Positions 1-9,216 of a stretch of 64,000 nucleotides of DNA are shown here, piece after piece; position 1 is the stretch's first letter; each line of letters opens with the position of its first letter. The notes under the pieces were generated by a model that saw only the letters and a program-made list of their open reading frames with translations, searched no databases and had not been told where the DNA came from. The DNA is taken from contig UPZA01000001.1 of assembly GCA_900538575.1 (NCBI GenBank), positions 186,001-250,000 of the forward strand, read 5' to 3'. The DNA is from an uncultured Ruminococcus sp. (GTDB lineage Bacteria > Bacillota > Clostridia > Oscillospirales > Ruminococcaceae). The position numbers were made by a program, and so were the translations under genes.

Positions 1-251
1 ATGAAAATTACATAAAACGTCTGCAAAAGCTTGAAGAAATCTGCAATGCCTACGAGGGAGTGGACAAGTGCTACGCCGTTCAGGCAGGACGCGAGGTAAG
101 GATCATGGTATGTCCCGAGGTTATCAACGATGAACGTATGGTTATCGTTGCAAGAGATATTGCAAAGCAAATCGAAAGTGAAATGGAATACCCGGGTCAG
201 ATTAAGGTAAATATGATCCGTGAAAGCCGCGCGGTTGATTATGCCAAATAA
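1..251 (+). CDS. rny: Ribonuclease Y, C-terminal end (partial, runs off left edge)
   Basis: The reading frame is open from the left edge (codons from base 3) and ends at TAA 249-251. The translation contains ENYIKRLQKLEEI, then QAGREVRIMV, ARDIAKQIE and YPGQIKVNMIRE. This is the conserved C-terminal tail of the membrane-anchored endoribonuclease RNase Y, which starts mRNA decay in Firmicutes. Only the last 82 or so residues are present; the membrane anchor, KH and HD domains lie outside the window. A hairpin with a T run follows 8 bases after the stop, so this is the end of the transcript. Confidence 0.93.
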   Translation, partial: ENYIKRLQKLEEICNAYEGVDKCYAVQAGREVRIMVCPEVINDERMVIVARDIAKQIESEMEYPGQIKVNMIRESRAVDYAK

Positions 252-258
252 ACTACAG

Positions 259-288
259 CCCCTGTGTTTACACAGGGGTATATTTTTT
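259..288 (+). terminator. Rho-independent terminator of rny
   Basis: Perfect 8-bp stem CCCCTGTG/CACAGGGG with loop TTTA (259-278), followed by TATATTTTTT. Confidence 0.85.
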
Positions 289-304
289 ACAAGGAGAAAA
301 AATA

Positions 305-973
305 ATGGCAGGCGTCGTAATACATTTAGCGGCTGCGGACGCGACCTATGACATGCTGGGAATCAAGCGTTTGCCGCTTTATTATGCGGGAAATATAGCT
401 CCGGACTGTATCCATGAAAGAAAGAATTATGTGCGTGAAATGAAAAAGTATACGCATATGCGCAGCGGGATACCCGATTGGGATTTTCTCAGTCCTGAAA
501 ATCTGAATCTGTTCCACAGCAGACTAAAAGACTTTGCCGAAGATTACTGCAATAAGAACGAAGAAAGAGATCTTTACAAAGGCTATCTTGTTCATCTGAT
601 AACTGATGAAATCTTTATTAAGACAATTAGGGAAAAGTGCGCCGCCGAGGCTATGAAATATGGTATCAGTCAGAAAGATAAAGAATTTTTCGGATTTATG
701 ATGCGCGAACTTAACGGAGGCGACGCTATTACGGCTAAGCGTTATCCCTTTAAAAACGATCCGGTAAATATGCTGAAACAATCGTTCGGCTGCCGTATTA
801 AGGATTATATCTCCGGCATTGAAATAATAAACGGTACAAAATGGATAACAGAAAATTATTTTTCCGGATTTTCTGATTTTGAATCTCCTCTGATTATGAA
901 ATATGAAAACATAATATCTTTCATAAACCTCTGCTGCTCTGAAATCCCTAAAATACTTAACATGTATTTATAA
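305..973 (+). CDS. Zinc-dependent phospholipase C-like protein
   Basis: 222 aa; ribosome site AAGGAG 5-10 bases before ATG 305. The N-terminus has an early His in VVIHLAAAD, then YYAGNIAPDC and a later HLITDEIF. This spacing of His and Asp residues resembles the small zinc-dependent phospholipase C / S1-P1 nuclease-like hydrolases common in Clostridia. No signal peptide is visible, so an intracellular hydrolase is likely; the substrate is unknown. It stands alone between a terminator and the promoter of the next gene. The family assignment is from remembered sequence pattern and the activity is inferred. Confidence 0.6.
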   Translation: MAGVVIHLAAADATYDMLGIKRLPLYYAGNIAPDCIHERKNYVREMKKYTHMRSGIPDWDFLSPENLNLFHSRLKDFAEDYCNKNEERDLYKGYLVHLITDEIFIKTIREKCAAEAMKYGISQKDKEFFGFMMRELNGGDAITAKRYPFKNDPVNMLKQSFGCRIKDYISGIEIINGTKWITENYFSGFSDFESPLIMKYENIISFINLCCSEIPKILNMYL

Positions 974-1052
974 AGCCATTGCTGTTATTTGTTGAATGTG
1001 CACAACTCCAAGCTTGTTTATTAATAGATTATATAGAATATTTCCAATACAG

Positions 1053-1081
1053 TTGAAAATATAAATAAAAAGTTGTATAAT
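1053..1081 (+). promoter_or_regulatory. SigA-type promoter for the EF-G-like gene
   Basis: TTGAAA (1053-1058), 17-base spacer, TATAAT (1076-1081), 45 bases before the start codon. Confidence 0.75.
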
Positions 1082-1126
1082 TAAATATAGTTTATTGTAT
1101 ATTTTTATTAAAGGAGATTTACCGAG

Positions 1127-3178
1127 ATGAAACAAATAAAGAATATAGCTCTTGCCGGACATAACGGTTCCGGAAAAACCTCGCTTGCAGACGCTCTGCT
1201 TTTCAAAGCGGGAGCAGTCGATAGACTGGGTAAAACAATTGACGGAACTACTGTCTGCGACTTTGACTCAGAAGAGATAAAAAGAAAAATTTCAATAAAC
1301 GCGGCGCTGGCATCCTTTGATTATGAGGAAACTAAAATCAATCTTATCGACACTCCCGGTCTTTTTGATTTTGCCGGAGAAATGGAGGAGGGTATATACG
1401 CCTCCGACACTGTTATGATAACCGTTTCCGCTAAATCAGGGGTTAAGACAGGTACTAAAAAAGCTTATGCGTCAGCTGTCAGAGCCGGAAAATCAAAGAT
1501 GTTCGCCGTAACAAAAATAGACGACGAAAACGCCAATTTTTATAATGTTCTTACTGAACTGAAAACCGTTTTCGGTCCTACTGTGTGTCCGATCGTGGTA
1601 CCGGTTATAGAAAACGAAAAGATAGTTTCCTATGTTAATCTTATTGAAATGAAGGTTTACAAATACGAAAACGGAAAGGCCGTGGAAATTGACCTCCCTA
1701 TTGCAAAGGCTATTGAGAAAATGGTTTACCGTATAGACGGTCTGATCGAAGCCGTCAGCGAGGCGGTTGCCGAAACGGACGAAGAGCTTATGAATAAATT
1801 CTTTGAAGGCGAACCGTTTACTCAGGAAGAACTTATAAACGGCATACACATAGGAATGAACAAGGGGATCATAACTCCGGTGGTATGCGTTTCATCGTCC
1901 GATCTTTCAGGAGTTGATATGCTGCTTAAGGAGATAACTCTCCTGCTTCCGTCGCCGGACGAAGTACCGCCTAAAGAAGCGGTTGAAAACGGAAAAACGG
2001 TAACAGCCAATTGTAAATCGGAGGATCCGCTGTCGGCGTTCGTTTTCAAAACAGTTTCCGATCCTTTTGTAGGTAAAATGTCATATATCAGAGTTATGTC
2101 AGGAATATTGAAATCCGATTCTCAGGTTATAAACACATCTACGGGAGAAACTGAAAAAATAGGCAAGCTTTATAGAATGACGGGCAAACAGCAAAACGAA
2201 ATATCCGAAGCAAAGGCGGGAGATATAGCGGTTGCTGTAAAAATATCAGCGTCCACCTCAGATACTCTCTGCTCGCCTGAAAGAAAAATAACGTTCAGCA
2301 GAATAAGCTTCCCTTCACCCTGCTATTCAATGGCTGTTAAGGCCAAGGCACAGGGTGATGAAAGCAAGATATCCTCAGGCATTCAGCGTCTTTTAGATGA
2401 GGATAAGACATTATCATACTATACGGACTCATACACCAACGAACAGATATTAAGCGGATTGGGAGAACAGCATCTTGAAATATCAGCCGTTAAGCTAAAG
2501 AATAAATTCGGTGTGGATATCGGATTATCAGTTCCGAAGATTGCCTACAGAGAAACAATACGCAAAAAGGTGAAGGCAGAGGGAAAATATAAGAAACAGA
2601 CGGGCGGTCACGGTCAATACGGTCATGTCTGGATAGAATTTGAGCCATGCGTCAGCGACGAGCTTATTTTTGAAGAAAAGGTATTCGGAGGCGCGGTGCC
2701 CAGAAATTATTTTCCGGCAGTTGAAAAGGGATTGCAGGAATGCGTCAAGAAAGGCGTTCTTGCAGGCTGTCCTGTTGTAGGTCTTAAGGCTATATTGCTG
2801 GACGGCTCATATCACCCGGTGGACTCTTCAGAAATGGCCTTTAAAACGGCGGCTTCGCTCGCATACAAGGAAGGGCTTAAAAATGCCGATCCTGTTATGC
2901 TCGAACCGATTGGCTCGTTAAACGTATGCGTTCCTGATGAAAATACCGGAGACGTTATGGGCGAGCTGAACAAGCGCAGAGGCAGGGTATCCGGAATGGA
3001 GCCTGCTGAAACGGGAACGACTGTAATTACCGCAGAAGTTCCCATCAGAGAAATGCATGATTTTATAATGTACCTCCGACAAACCACAAGAGGAATGGGA
3101 AGCTTTACATTTGATTTCCTCAGATACGAGCAGCTGCCTCCCAATCTTCTTACTGAGGTTATAGCAGAAAACGCATAA
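1127..3178 (+). CDS. Elongation factor G-like translational GTPase (second, divergent EF-G type)
   Basis: 683 aa; ATG 1127 preceded by AAAGGAG. GTPase motifs are in order: P-loop AGHNGSGKTS near the N-terminus, DTPGLFDF (G3), TKID in place of the usual NKxD (G4), and SSSDLSGVD (G5). EF-G domains II-V follow, with TGGHGQYGHVWI (domain IV) and a C-terminal domain with GRVSGMEP. It is alone behind its own promoter, not in an rpsL-rpsG-fusA operon. Together with the TKID variant this suggests the EF-G-like paralogue found in many Clostridia rather than housekeeping FusA. Its role in translocation or ribosome recycling is not settled by sequence. Confidence 0.85.
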   Translation: MKQIKNIALAGHNGSGKTSLADALLFKAGAVDRLGKTIDGTTVCDFDSEEIKRKISINAALASFDYEETKINLIDTPGLFDFAGEMEEGIYASDTVMITVSAKSGVKTGTKKAYASAVRAGKSKMFAVTKIDDENANFYNVLTELKTVFGPTVCPIVVPVIENEKIVSYVNLIEMKVYKYENGKAVEIDLPIAKAIEKMVYRIDGLIEAVSEAVAETDEELMNKFFEGEPFTQEELINGIHIGMNKGIITPVVCVSSSDLSGVDMLLKEITLLLPSPDEVPPKEAVENGKTVTANCKSEDPLSAFVFKTVSDPFVGKMSYIRVMSGILKSDSQVINTSTGETEKIGKLYRMTGKQQNEISEAKAGDIAVAVKISASTSDTLCSPERKITFSRISFPSPCYSMAVKAKAQGDESKISSGIQRLLDEDKTLSYYTDSYTNEQILSGLGEQHLEISAVKLKNKFGVDIGLSVPKIAYRETIRKKVKAEGKYKKQTGGHGQYGHVWIEFEPCVSDELIFEEKVFGGAVPRNYFPAVEKGLQECVKKGVLAGCPVVGLKAILLDGSYHPVDSSEMAFKTAASLAYKEGLKNADPVMLEPIGSLNVCVPDENTGDVMGELNKRRGRVSGMEPAETGTTVITAEVPIREMHDFIMYLRQTTRGMGSFTFDFLRYEQLPPNLLTEVIAENA

Positions 3179-3180
3179 TA

Positions 3181-3219
3181 AAAAGCGCAGATCCTTCACC
3201 TTCAAGGATCTGCGCTTTT
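3181..3219. terminator. Bidirectional terminator between convergent genes
   Basis: Perfect 16-bp inverted repeat beginning AAAAGCGCAG (3181-3196 with 3204-3219), loop 7. It serves the EF-G-like gene on + and the permease on -. Its right arm lies inside the last codons of the permease (stop at 3202-3204). Confidence 0.85.
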
Positions 3220-4494
3220 CTCTGATATTCTTTCGTTTTCTTCTTCCTCATGAACCTTCTGGCGCATAACCGCATAGAGAATCGAAACCAGCGGTACCCC
3301 GACTATCATACCGAGTATACCCCATAGACCTCCTCCTACGGTGATGGCAAACAAAACCCAAAGGGCAGGCAGCCCTATGGAATTTCCGACGACCTTCGGA
3401 TAAATAAGGTTAGAATCAATCTGCTGAATTATTATAATGAACACCACAAACCAGACTGCCTTTATGGGATTTACCATAAGAAGAATAAGAGCGCATGGAA
3501 TTGTTCCCAGAATCGGACCTACAATCGGTATCATATTTGTAATGCCGATAATAACGCTTATCAGAGGAGCATAATCAAATCTGAAAATGGTCATGCCGAA
3601 AAAGCATAGTATTCCTAAAATAACCGCCTCCATAAGCTGACCGCTTAAAAAATTGGAAAAAGCGTCATATGCCATTCTGATAATTCTTTCAAATCGGTTA
3701 TATCTGTGTTTAAGCATTGATTTAGTCAATATTCTAGCATGTCTTTTCAGGTTCTGCTTATCCATAAGGATATATATTGAAAATACAAAGCCTACTACGG
3801 TATCGACAACCGTTCCGATTATTCCGCTTGTTATATCCATTGTCTTTGCCAAAACCGTCGGTATATATTCCGGAAGCTCAGATATTTTTTCCTTTACCTT
3901 TTCCAGCATATCTCCAAGGTCTATTTTATCCATTAAATAATCAAGCCTGAATTTATTTGATTCAAAGAAATTTATAAGGTTATTGGTATAATCGTTGAAA
4001 TTGGCGCTGAACATAGAAATACTTTCAGAAATCTGAGGAACTATAAACCAAATAATTCCGACTATTATAGCGATCAGAATTATATATGTGGTAACGCACG
4101 AGCATATAAACGACGCCCTGCCTGTATTGTTCGCACTTTTTCTGCGGCGGTTCTTTCTTTTTGCTCCAAGCTTTTCTCCCAGCCAGAAAAACAGAGTACG
4201 GTATTTTGCGTGAAAAAAGTTTATCGGACGATTTAATGCGAAAGCGATAACCCCTCCTATGATTATAGGACGAAATATATTAATCACTTTGGAAATAATC
4301 GAAAAAAATCCCTCGTATCTCAATATTACAAACGCAACAATAATCAGGATAGCTCCGCTTAAAATAATCGTCTTGGCAAGACGGTTATTTTTTAATGAAA
4401 ACTTCTTCTGCATATTCTGTATACGGCGTAAAGCCGTCCTCCCGTCGTAGTCGTTATATATAAAGTATTGCCGCGGCAACGCCGTTTCAGTCAC
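3202..4494 (-). CDS. AI-2E family (PerM-like) membrane transporter
   Basis: Up to 430 aa. Hydrophobic segments alternate with basic loops: one pair early, one pair around the NRPINFF region, and a cluster in the C-terminal half containing GITNMIPIVGPILGT, QQIDSNLIYPKVVG and IGLPALWVLFA. These are hallmark motifs of the AI-2E/PerM permease family (multi-pass inner membrane; substrate uncertain, some members are ion exchangers). The GTG at 4494 has no clear ribosome site; ATG 4413 (residue 28) is an alternative. The gene follows nadC by 11 bases, so it is probably co-transcribed with the NAD operon although no functional link is known. Confidence 0.85.
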   Translation of the reverse strand: MTETALPRQYFIYNDYDGRTALRRIQNMQKKFSLKNNRLAKTIILSGAILIIVAFVILRYEGFFSIISKVINIFRPIIIGGVIAFALNRPINFFHAKYRTLFFWLGEKLGAKRKNRRRKSANNTGRASFICSCVTTYIILIAIIVGIIWFIVPQISESISMFSANFNDYTNNLINFFESNKFRLDYLMDKIDLGDMLEKVKEKISELPEYIPTVLAKTMDITSGIIGTVVDTVVGFVFSIYILMDKQNLKRHARILTKSMLKHRYNRFERIIRMAYDAFSNFLSGQLMEAVILGILCFFGMTIFRFDYAPLISVIIGITNMIPIVGPILGTIPCALILLMVNPIKAVWFVVFIIIIQQIDSNLIYPKVVGNSIGLPALWVLFAITVGGGLWGILGMIVGVPLVSILYAVMRQKVHEEEENERISEKSADP

Positions 4495-4505
4495 AAGCCG
4501 CTTTA

Positions 4506-5354
4506 TTATTTATGGTCGCAGGATTTGATTTTCATTGATATATCAAAGCATCTAACAGAATGAGTCAGCGCTCCGAGAGATATAATATCGACGCCTGTCA
4601 ACGCCTTCTGCCTGATATTATCAAGAGTAATATTACCCGAAGCCTCCAGCAGCGCTCTTCCGTTAGTAATCTCCACCGCTTTTTTCATTTCGTCATCGCT
4701 CATATTATCAAGCATGATTACCTCACATTTATTCTCAAGAGCCTCCTCAACCTCTTCAAGATTTCTTACCTCAACCTCAATCTTAAGCATGTGTCCGGCT
4801 TTCTTCCTAAGAGCCGAAACCGCGCCGGTGATAGAGCCGTAGGCGTCTATATGATTATCCTTTAGCATAGCTCCGTCGGAAAGATTAAACCTGTGGTTTT
4901 TTCCGCCCCCTACCGTAACCGAGTACTTTTGAAGCGCTCTCAGCCCGGGGAGTGTTTTTCTGGTGTCGGCTATGCTGGCGTTTGTACCCTCCACAAGCTT
5001 TACGCATTCATTTGCAGCCGTCGCTATCCCCGACATATGCTGAATCAAATTAAGCGCGGTACGCTCGCCCTTTAAAAGCGTTTTGGCGCTTCCTCTGAAA
5101 AAAGCTATGTAATCTCCTTTTTTTATCGGCGCTCCGTCTTTAAGAAGTATTTCCTTTTCAACATTTCCGCCGGCAAGATCAAAAACTCTGGCGGCAACGT
5201 CTATTCCGCAGAGAATTCCGCTGTCTTTAGCAACAAAATAAGCCTCGCTTACGTCGCCGTCCTGTAAAAGATTATCCGTTGTAACGTCAATATAGTTAAT
5301 ATCCTCGGCAAGCGCCGTATTAATAATATTATCCACATAAAACCGATTAAGCAT
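4506..5354 (-). CDS. nadC: Nicotinate-nucleotide pyrophosphorylase (quinolinate phosphoribosyltransferase)
   Basis: 282 aa, full length for the family. It carries ADTRKTLPGLRALQKY, GGGKNHRFNL, LKDNHI and the C-terminal barrel motifs EVEVRNLEE, IMLDNMS and LEASGNI. It converts quinolinate and PRPP to nicotinate mononucleotide in de novo NAD synthesis, in the cytoplasm. It sits 15 bases downstream of nadB, forming an operon. nadA, which normally supplies quinolinate with nadB, is not in this window. Confidence 0.97.
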   Translation of the reverse strand: MLNRFYVDNIINTALAEDINYIDVTTDNLLQDGDVSEAYFVAKDSGILCGIDVAARVFDLAGGNVEKEILLKDGAPIKKGDYIAFFRGSAKTLLKGERTALNLIQHMSGIATAANECVKLVEGTNASIADTRKTLPGLRALQKYSVTVGGGKNHRFNLSDGAMLKDNHIDAYGSITGAVSALRKKAGHMLKIEVEVRNLEEVEEALENKCEVIMLDNMSDDEMKKAVEITNGRALLEASGNITLDNIRQKALTGVDIISLGALTHSVRCFDISMKIKSCDHK

Positions 5355-5369
5355 AGTCGTTATCCTCTC

Positions 5370-6821
5370 CTATATAACTTCCTTTAAAATGAGATATGCG
5401 ATAGTCGCAAGAGATTTCGCTTCTATAAAATCAGGATTTATCATATACTTTCCTGAAGTCAGCTCCCGCTTTATTTCCTTTACCCTTTCAAATCCTTCGA
5501 CAGCCGCCTTTTTATCCGGTATAACAAAATAACTGCTCTGCATTATATGGCGTATTTCAGTTCTGAATCCCTGAGGAATTGCAGCGGGATCAGACTGCTC
5601 TTCAAATTTATAGTCCTCAAAGTCATCTGACACACCGTCTCTTTTCTCGGAAATATCCTGCGCCGCCCTGCGCGAAAATACGAGAGCCTCAAGAAGCGAA
5701 TTGCTGGCAAGCCTGTTATTGCCATGAACGCCCGTATGCGAGCATTCGCCCGCGGCGTAAAGGTTTTCAATGCCCGTTCTTGCAAAGCTGTCAACATTAA
5801 TTCCGCCCATCAGGTAATGCTGACACGGAAATACGGGAATTCTGTCCTTAGTCAGATCATAGCCCTGCTTAAGCAGATTTTTATAAATCATAGGAAAACG
5901 GTTTTTAAGAAATTCGGGATCCTTCCTGCTTATATCCAAATAAAATTCAGTAGAGCCCAGCTTTCTGCTTTCATGTATAATAGCATGTGAAACGACGTCT
6001 CTCGGAGCAAGCTCCAGCCTGTCGTCATAATTATGCATAAAACGTTCGCCGTCCTTGTTGAGAAGATAAGCGCCCTCTCCCCTGACGGCCTCGGAAATAA
6101 GAAAGCATTCTCTTGTATGCCTGTTATTGAACGCGGTTGGGTGAAACTGGACAAGACTCAAATTCTTTATATCCGCCCCCATCTCATAGGCTAAGGTTAT
6201 ACCGTCTCCGGTAGCTATCGCGGAATTGGTAGTATATTCATAAACCCTTCCGATACCGCCTGTGGCAAGCATCATGAAATGACTGTTAAACGAACGCCTT
6301 TCTCCGTTTTGCCAGGTATCCGCTGAAAAACCGGTCGACGTCTTTTTCAAGCCGCAAAGATACGTGTTTTCAAGAATATCCACATTCGGAAGGCTCTTTA
6401 CCTTATCAAGCAATTTCGATACTATCTCAAAGCCGGTAGCGTCCTTATGATGAAAAATTCTGTGACGGCAGTGTCCTCCCTCAAGAGTTCTGTGAAGATT
6501 TCCATCCGGAGTCCTGTCGAAATCCACTCCCATATCAATAAGAGCCTGTATGTCCTTAGCCGCCTCTGAAACTAAAATATGAACCGTTTCCGTATTATTT
6601 TTAAAACCGCCGGCTATCATCGTATCATTCTGATGAAGCTGAATATTATCCTCCGGCGAATTGTAAACTCCGGCAATACCTCCCTGAGCAAGCGCAGAAT
6701 TACAAAGCTTCAGCTCACGCTTGGAAAGTATAAGAATTTTCATATCGGACGGCAGATTTATCGCAGTATACAGTCCTGCCGTACCGCTTCCGGCAATAAT
6801 AATATCGTAGTTTTTCAGCAT
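5370..6821 (-). CDS. nadB: L-aspartate oxidase
   Basis: 483 aa from ATG 6821. FAD-binding IIAGSGTAGLYTA opens the protein, followed by NSALAQGGIAG, the substrate-site segment GGHCRHRIFHHKDATG, LVQFHPTAF, SEAVRGEGAYL and GVHGNNRLASNSLLEALVF. It oxidises aspartate to iminoaspartate, the first step of NAD synthesis. I prefer ATG 6821 because GGAG lies 6 bases upstream; ATG 6833, four codons earlier, has only a GC palindrome in front. The helical C-terminal domain is shorter than in E. coli NadB (about 540 aa). First gene of nadB-nadC. Confidence 0.95.
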   Translation of the reverse strand: MLKNYDIIIAGSGTAGLYTAINLPSDMKILILSKRELKLCNSALAQGGIAGVYNSPEDNIQLHQNDTMIAGGFKNNTETVHILVSEAAKDIQALIDMGVDFDRTPDGNLHRTLEGGHCRHRIFHHKDATGFEIVSKLLDKVKSLPNVDILENTYLCGLKKTSTGFSADTWQNGERRSFNSHFMMLATGGIGRVYEYTTNSAIATGDGITLAYEMGADIKNLSLVQFHPTAFNNRHTRECFLISEAVRGEGAYLLNKDGERFMHNYDDRLELAPRDVVSHAIIHESRKLGSTEFYLDISRKDPEFLKNRFPMIYKNLLKQGYDLTKDRIPVFPCQHYLMGGINVDSFARTGIENLYAAGECSHTGVHGNNRLASNSLLEALVFSRRAAQDISEKRDGVSDDFEDYKFEEQSDPAAIPQGFRTEIRHIMQSSYFVIPDKKAAVEGFERVKEIKRELTSGKYMINPDFIEAKSLATIAYLILKEVI

Positions 6822-6865
6822 CTTAATCTCCATTCTGCCGCGGCAACCCCGGGCATGTAGATATA

Positions 6866-6957
6866 TAAAATTAGTATATCATGATAATTATACATATAAA
6901 ACGAATGCCGATTTCCTATATTTATCCAAAACCGTCCATTATTTTATACTAATTTTA
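6866..6957. promoter_or_regulatory. 13-bp inverted repeat in the nadB upstream region
   Basis: TAAAATTAGTATA (6866-6878) is repeated exactly in inverse orientation at 6945-6957, 66 bases apart, within the AT-rich region between divergent nadB and the GH5 gene. It could be a pair of operator half-sites for an NAD-responsive regulator; this is inference. Confidence 0.35.
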
Positions 6958-7051
6958 TTATACCATTATCGCAAATTAATGTCACTATGTATTTTAACTA
7001 AATTTTTTCAATTTTCGAACAGTTTTAACAACATATATTTCCTTATATGCA

Positions 7052-7080
7052 TTGACTTTTAATTAAATTTAAGGCATAAT
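7052..7080 (+). promoter_or_regulatory. Promoter for the GH5 cellulase gene
   Basis: TTGACT (7052-7057), 17-base spacer, CATAAT (7075-7080), 41 bases before ATG 7122. Confidence 0.7.
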
Positions 7081-7121
7081 TATTATAAACAAGCAGTAAA
7101 ATATGACAGGAGAGATAATAT

Positions 7122-8912
7122 ATGCTTAAAAATAAATTAGCCTGTTTTGCAGCGGCGGCTTTAATTACTGTATTTCCGCTTTGCGGGTGCAGCGACGACG
7201 GCTCCGGCGGCTCGTCTAATACCGGAGACGTGGTTTCCGTTTCATCAGGAATTACAACCGAGTCCTCTTCCGTAACCGATCGTGACGTCAGCGAACAAAT
7301 AAAACTCGACGTAACGCTCACAGCCGGAAATAGCTGGGAAACAGACGGAAAATCCTTTACCGATTATCAGGGCGCGGTAAAAAACAGCGGTTCCTCAGGA
7401 ATAAACGGCTGGACCGTTACTATACCTCTTAAATTAGACATTGAGATAATAAGCAGTTGGGGCGGAAGCTTTTCAGTATCGGAATCGGCAATAACCGTAA
7501 CACCTGAGGAATACAACAAAGCTTTGGAAGCAGGCGGCGAGGCTGCTTTCGGCTTCCAGATATCGGGTTCTAAGGACGCTGTTGATACGTCCTCCGTTTC
7601 ATGCTCCGGCACAGCCGGCGTTTCGCAGCAGCAGAACGGTAACAGTCAGCAGAGCGGAAATACCGGCGAAGCAATTGTCAATACCGGTGCAAAGGACGTT
7701 CCCGCGCCCACAACGGACGACTGGCTATCCGTAAAGGGAAATAAAATAATAGATTCAAGCGGCAAGGAAGTCTGGCTGACAGGCTGTAACTGGTTCGGAT
7801 ACAACACAGGCACAAACTGCTTTGACGGACTCTGGGCGTGCGACCTGAACTCATCTCTTGCTAGCATTGCCGACCACGGCTTCAATCTTTTGAGAATTCC
7901 TATATCAACAGAGCTTATAAACAATTGGGCGGACGGAGAATATCCGGAGGCAAATTATAATAAAGCTTCAAACTCATATCTTGAGGGAATGAACAGTCTT
8001 GAAATTTTTGATTATGTCATCGGACAGTGCCGCGCTAACGGCATCAAAATAATGATAGATATCCACTGCGCCGTAACCGATTCCATGGGTCACATGAAAC
8101 CGCTGTGGACAGACGGAAACATTACCGAGCAGGATTACCTTGACAGTCTGTCGTGGATGGCTGAGCGTTATAAAGGCGACGATACCATAATCGCATATGA
8201 TCTGAAAAACGAACCACATGGAAAACAAAACGAGTCGCCGAGGGCGAAGTGGGACAATTCCAAGGATTCAGATAACTGGAAATACATAGCGGAAAAGGCT
8301 GCGAATGCCGTTTTAGATAAAAACCCCAACGTACTGGTGATGGTAGAGGGCATTGAAATCTACCCTAAGGACATAAAGAAAAACGGAAATTTCGGCTCCC
8401 AGAACGAAGACGATTATTTCTTTAACTGGTGGGGAGGAAATTTAAGGGGCGTTGCAGATAATCCTATAGATCTTGGCAATCGTCAAAACAAGCTGGTTTA
8501 TTCCCCTCATGATTACGGTCCGGCAGTCTATGAGCAGCCGTGGTTCGAGGGCGGCTATACATATGATTCTCTTTATAAGGACTGCTGGTATGATAACTGG
8601 TTCTATATTCAGGACAAAAATATAGCTCCTCTGCTTATAGGCGAATGGGGAGGCTATATGACCGAGCCTAACGTCACATGGATGACTTACCTCCGACAGC
8701 TTATTTCTGAAAACAAAATAAATCATACGTTCTGGTGCTTCAACGCGAATTCCGGAGATACCGGCGGACTTGTGAAGGATGATTTTACAACATGGGATAC
8801 GGAAAAGTATAATTTTGTAAAGGAAGTTCTCTGGCAGAAGGACGGTAAATTTGTAGGTCTTGACCATGAAATACCGCTTGGTGAAAACGGTATAACGCTG
8901 ACAGAATATTAA
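7122..8912 (+). CDS. Lipoprotein endoglucanase: cellulose-binding-like domain plus GH5 catalytic domain
   Basis: 596 aa; AGGAGAG precedes ATG 7122. A lipoprotein signal ends in lipobox LCGC (Cys23), so the enzyme should be anchored outside the membrane. Residues about 57-165 form a beta-rich domain resembling cellulose-binding modules (NSWETDGKSF, INGWTVTIPL, SSWGGSF). A Gln/Asn/Ser-rich linker leads to GH5 from about residue 199 (WLTGCNWFGYNTGTN, NLLRIPIS). The acid/base is Glu364 in LKNEPHG and the nucleophile is Glu508 in LIGEWGG. It cleaves beta-1,4-glucans. No dockerin is present, so this is a cell-surface enzyme in contrast to the dockerin-bearing GH9 at 48.6 kb. The exact GH5 subfamily is uncertain. 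Confidence 0.92.
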   Translation: MLKNKLACFAAAALITVFPLCGCSDDGSGGSSNTGDVVSVSSGITTESSSVTDRDVSEQIKLDVTLTAGNSWETDGKSFTDYQGAVKNSGSSGINGWTVTIPLKLDIEIISSWGGSFSVSESAITVTPEEYNKALEAGGEAAFGFQISGSKDAVDTSSVSCSGTAGVSQQQNGNSQQSGNTGEAIVNTGAKDVPAPTTDDWLSVKGNKIIDSSGKEVWLTGCNWFGYNTGTNCFDGLWACDLNSSLASIADHGFNLLRIPISTELINNWADGEYPEANYNKASNSYLEGMNSLEIFDYVIGQCRANGIKIMIDIHCAVTDSMGHMKPLWTDGNITEQDYLDSLSWMAERYKGDDTIIAYDLKNEPHGKQNESPRAKWDNSKDSDNWKYIAEKAANAVLDKNPNVLVMVEGIEIYPKDIKKNGNFGSQNEDDYFFNWWGGNLRGVADNPIDLGNRQNKLVYSPHDYGPAVYEQPWFEGGYTYDSLYKDCWYDNWFYIQDKNIAPLLIGEWGGYMTEPNVTWMTYLRQLISENKINHTFWCFNANSGDTGGLVKDDFTTWDTEKYNFVKEVLWQKDGKFVGLDHEIPLGENGITLTEY

Positions 8913-8994
8913 TCGCAAAGATAAAACGATTAACAAAGACAATTGAGCTTTACGATACAATTCCCGTTGCAGCAGCTCTGCTTTATCTATGATA

Positions 8995-9032
8995 AAAGGC
9001 TGCCGTTAATTAAAAATAACGGCAGCCTTTTT
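8995..9032 (+). terminator. Terminator of the GH5 gene (first of two)
   Basis: AAAGGCTGCCGTTA pairs with TAACGGCAGCCTTT, followed by a T tract. Confidence 0.8.
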
Positions 9033-9039
9033 ATAAAAC

Positions 9040-9065
9040 AAAAAGTCCCCTTAAGGGGACTTTTT
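9040..9065. terminator. Second, tandem terminator
   Basis: Perfect stem AAAAAGTCCCC/GGGGACTTTTT with loop TTAA. It works on both strands and probably also ends the histidine kinase transcript. Confidence 0.75.
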
Positions 9066-9216
9066 GCCATGATATAGGGATTATTGGGGATTTTTAATTT
9101 AACGCTGGGGTAAACGTTAAATTGAAGATATACTCATTACTGAGTATGCTTGTATTATAAAGCTCATATGTGAAATCTCTGTGAAAAGTCCTTGAAAGAA
9201 ACGAGAAATCAGTTTT

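Noticed and set aside
9100..9150. Small inverted repeats (TTTAACG...CGTTAAA and ATACTCA-TTAC-TGAGTAT) between the GH5 and kinase genes
   Set aside because: They are real short palindromes but without T runs or promoter context; nothing supports a specific function.
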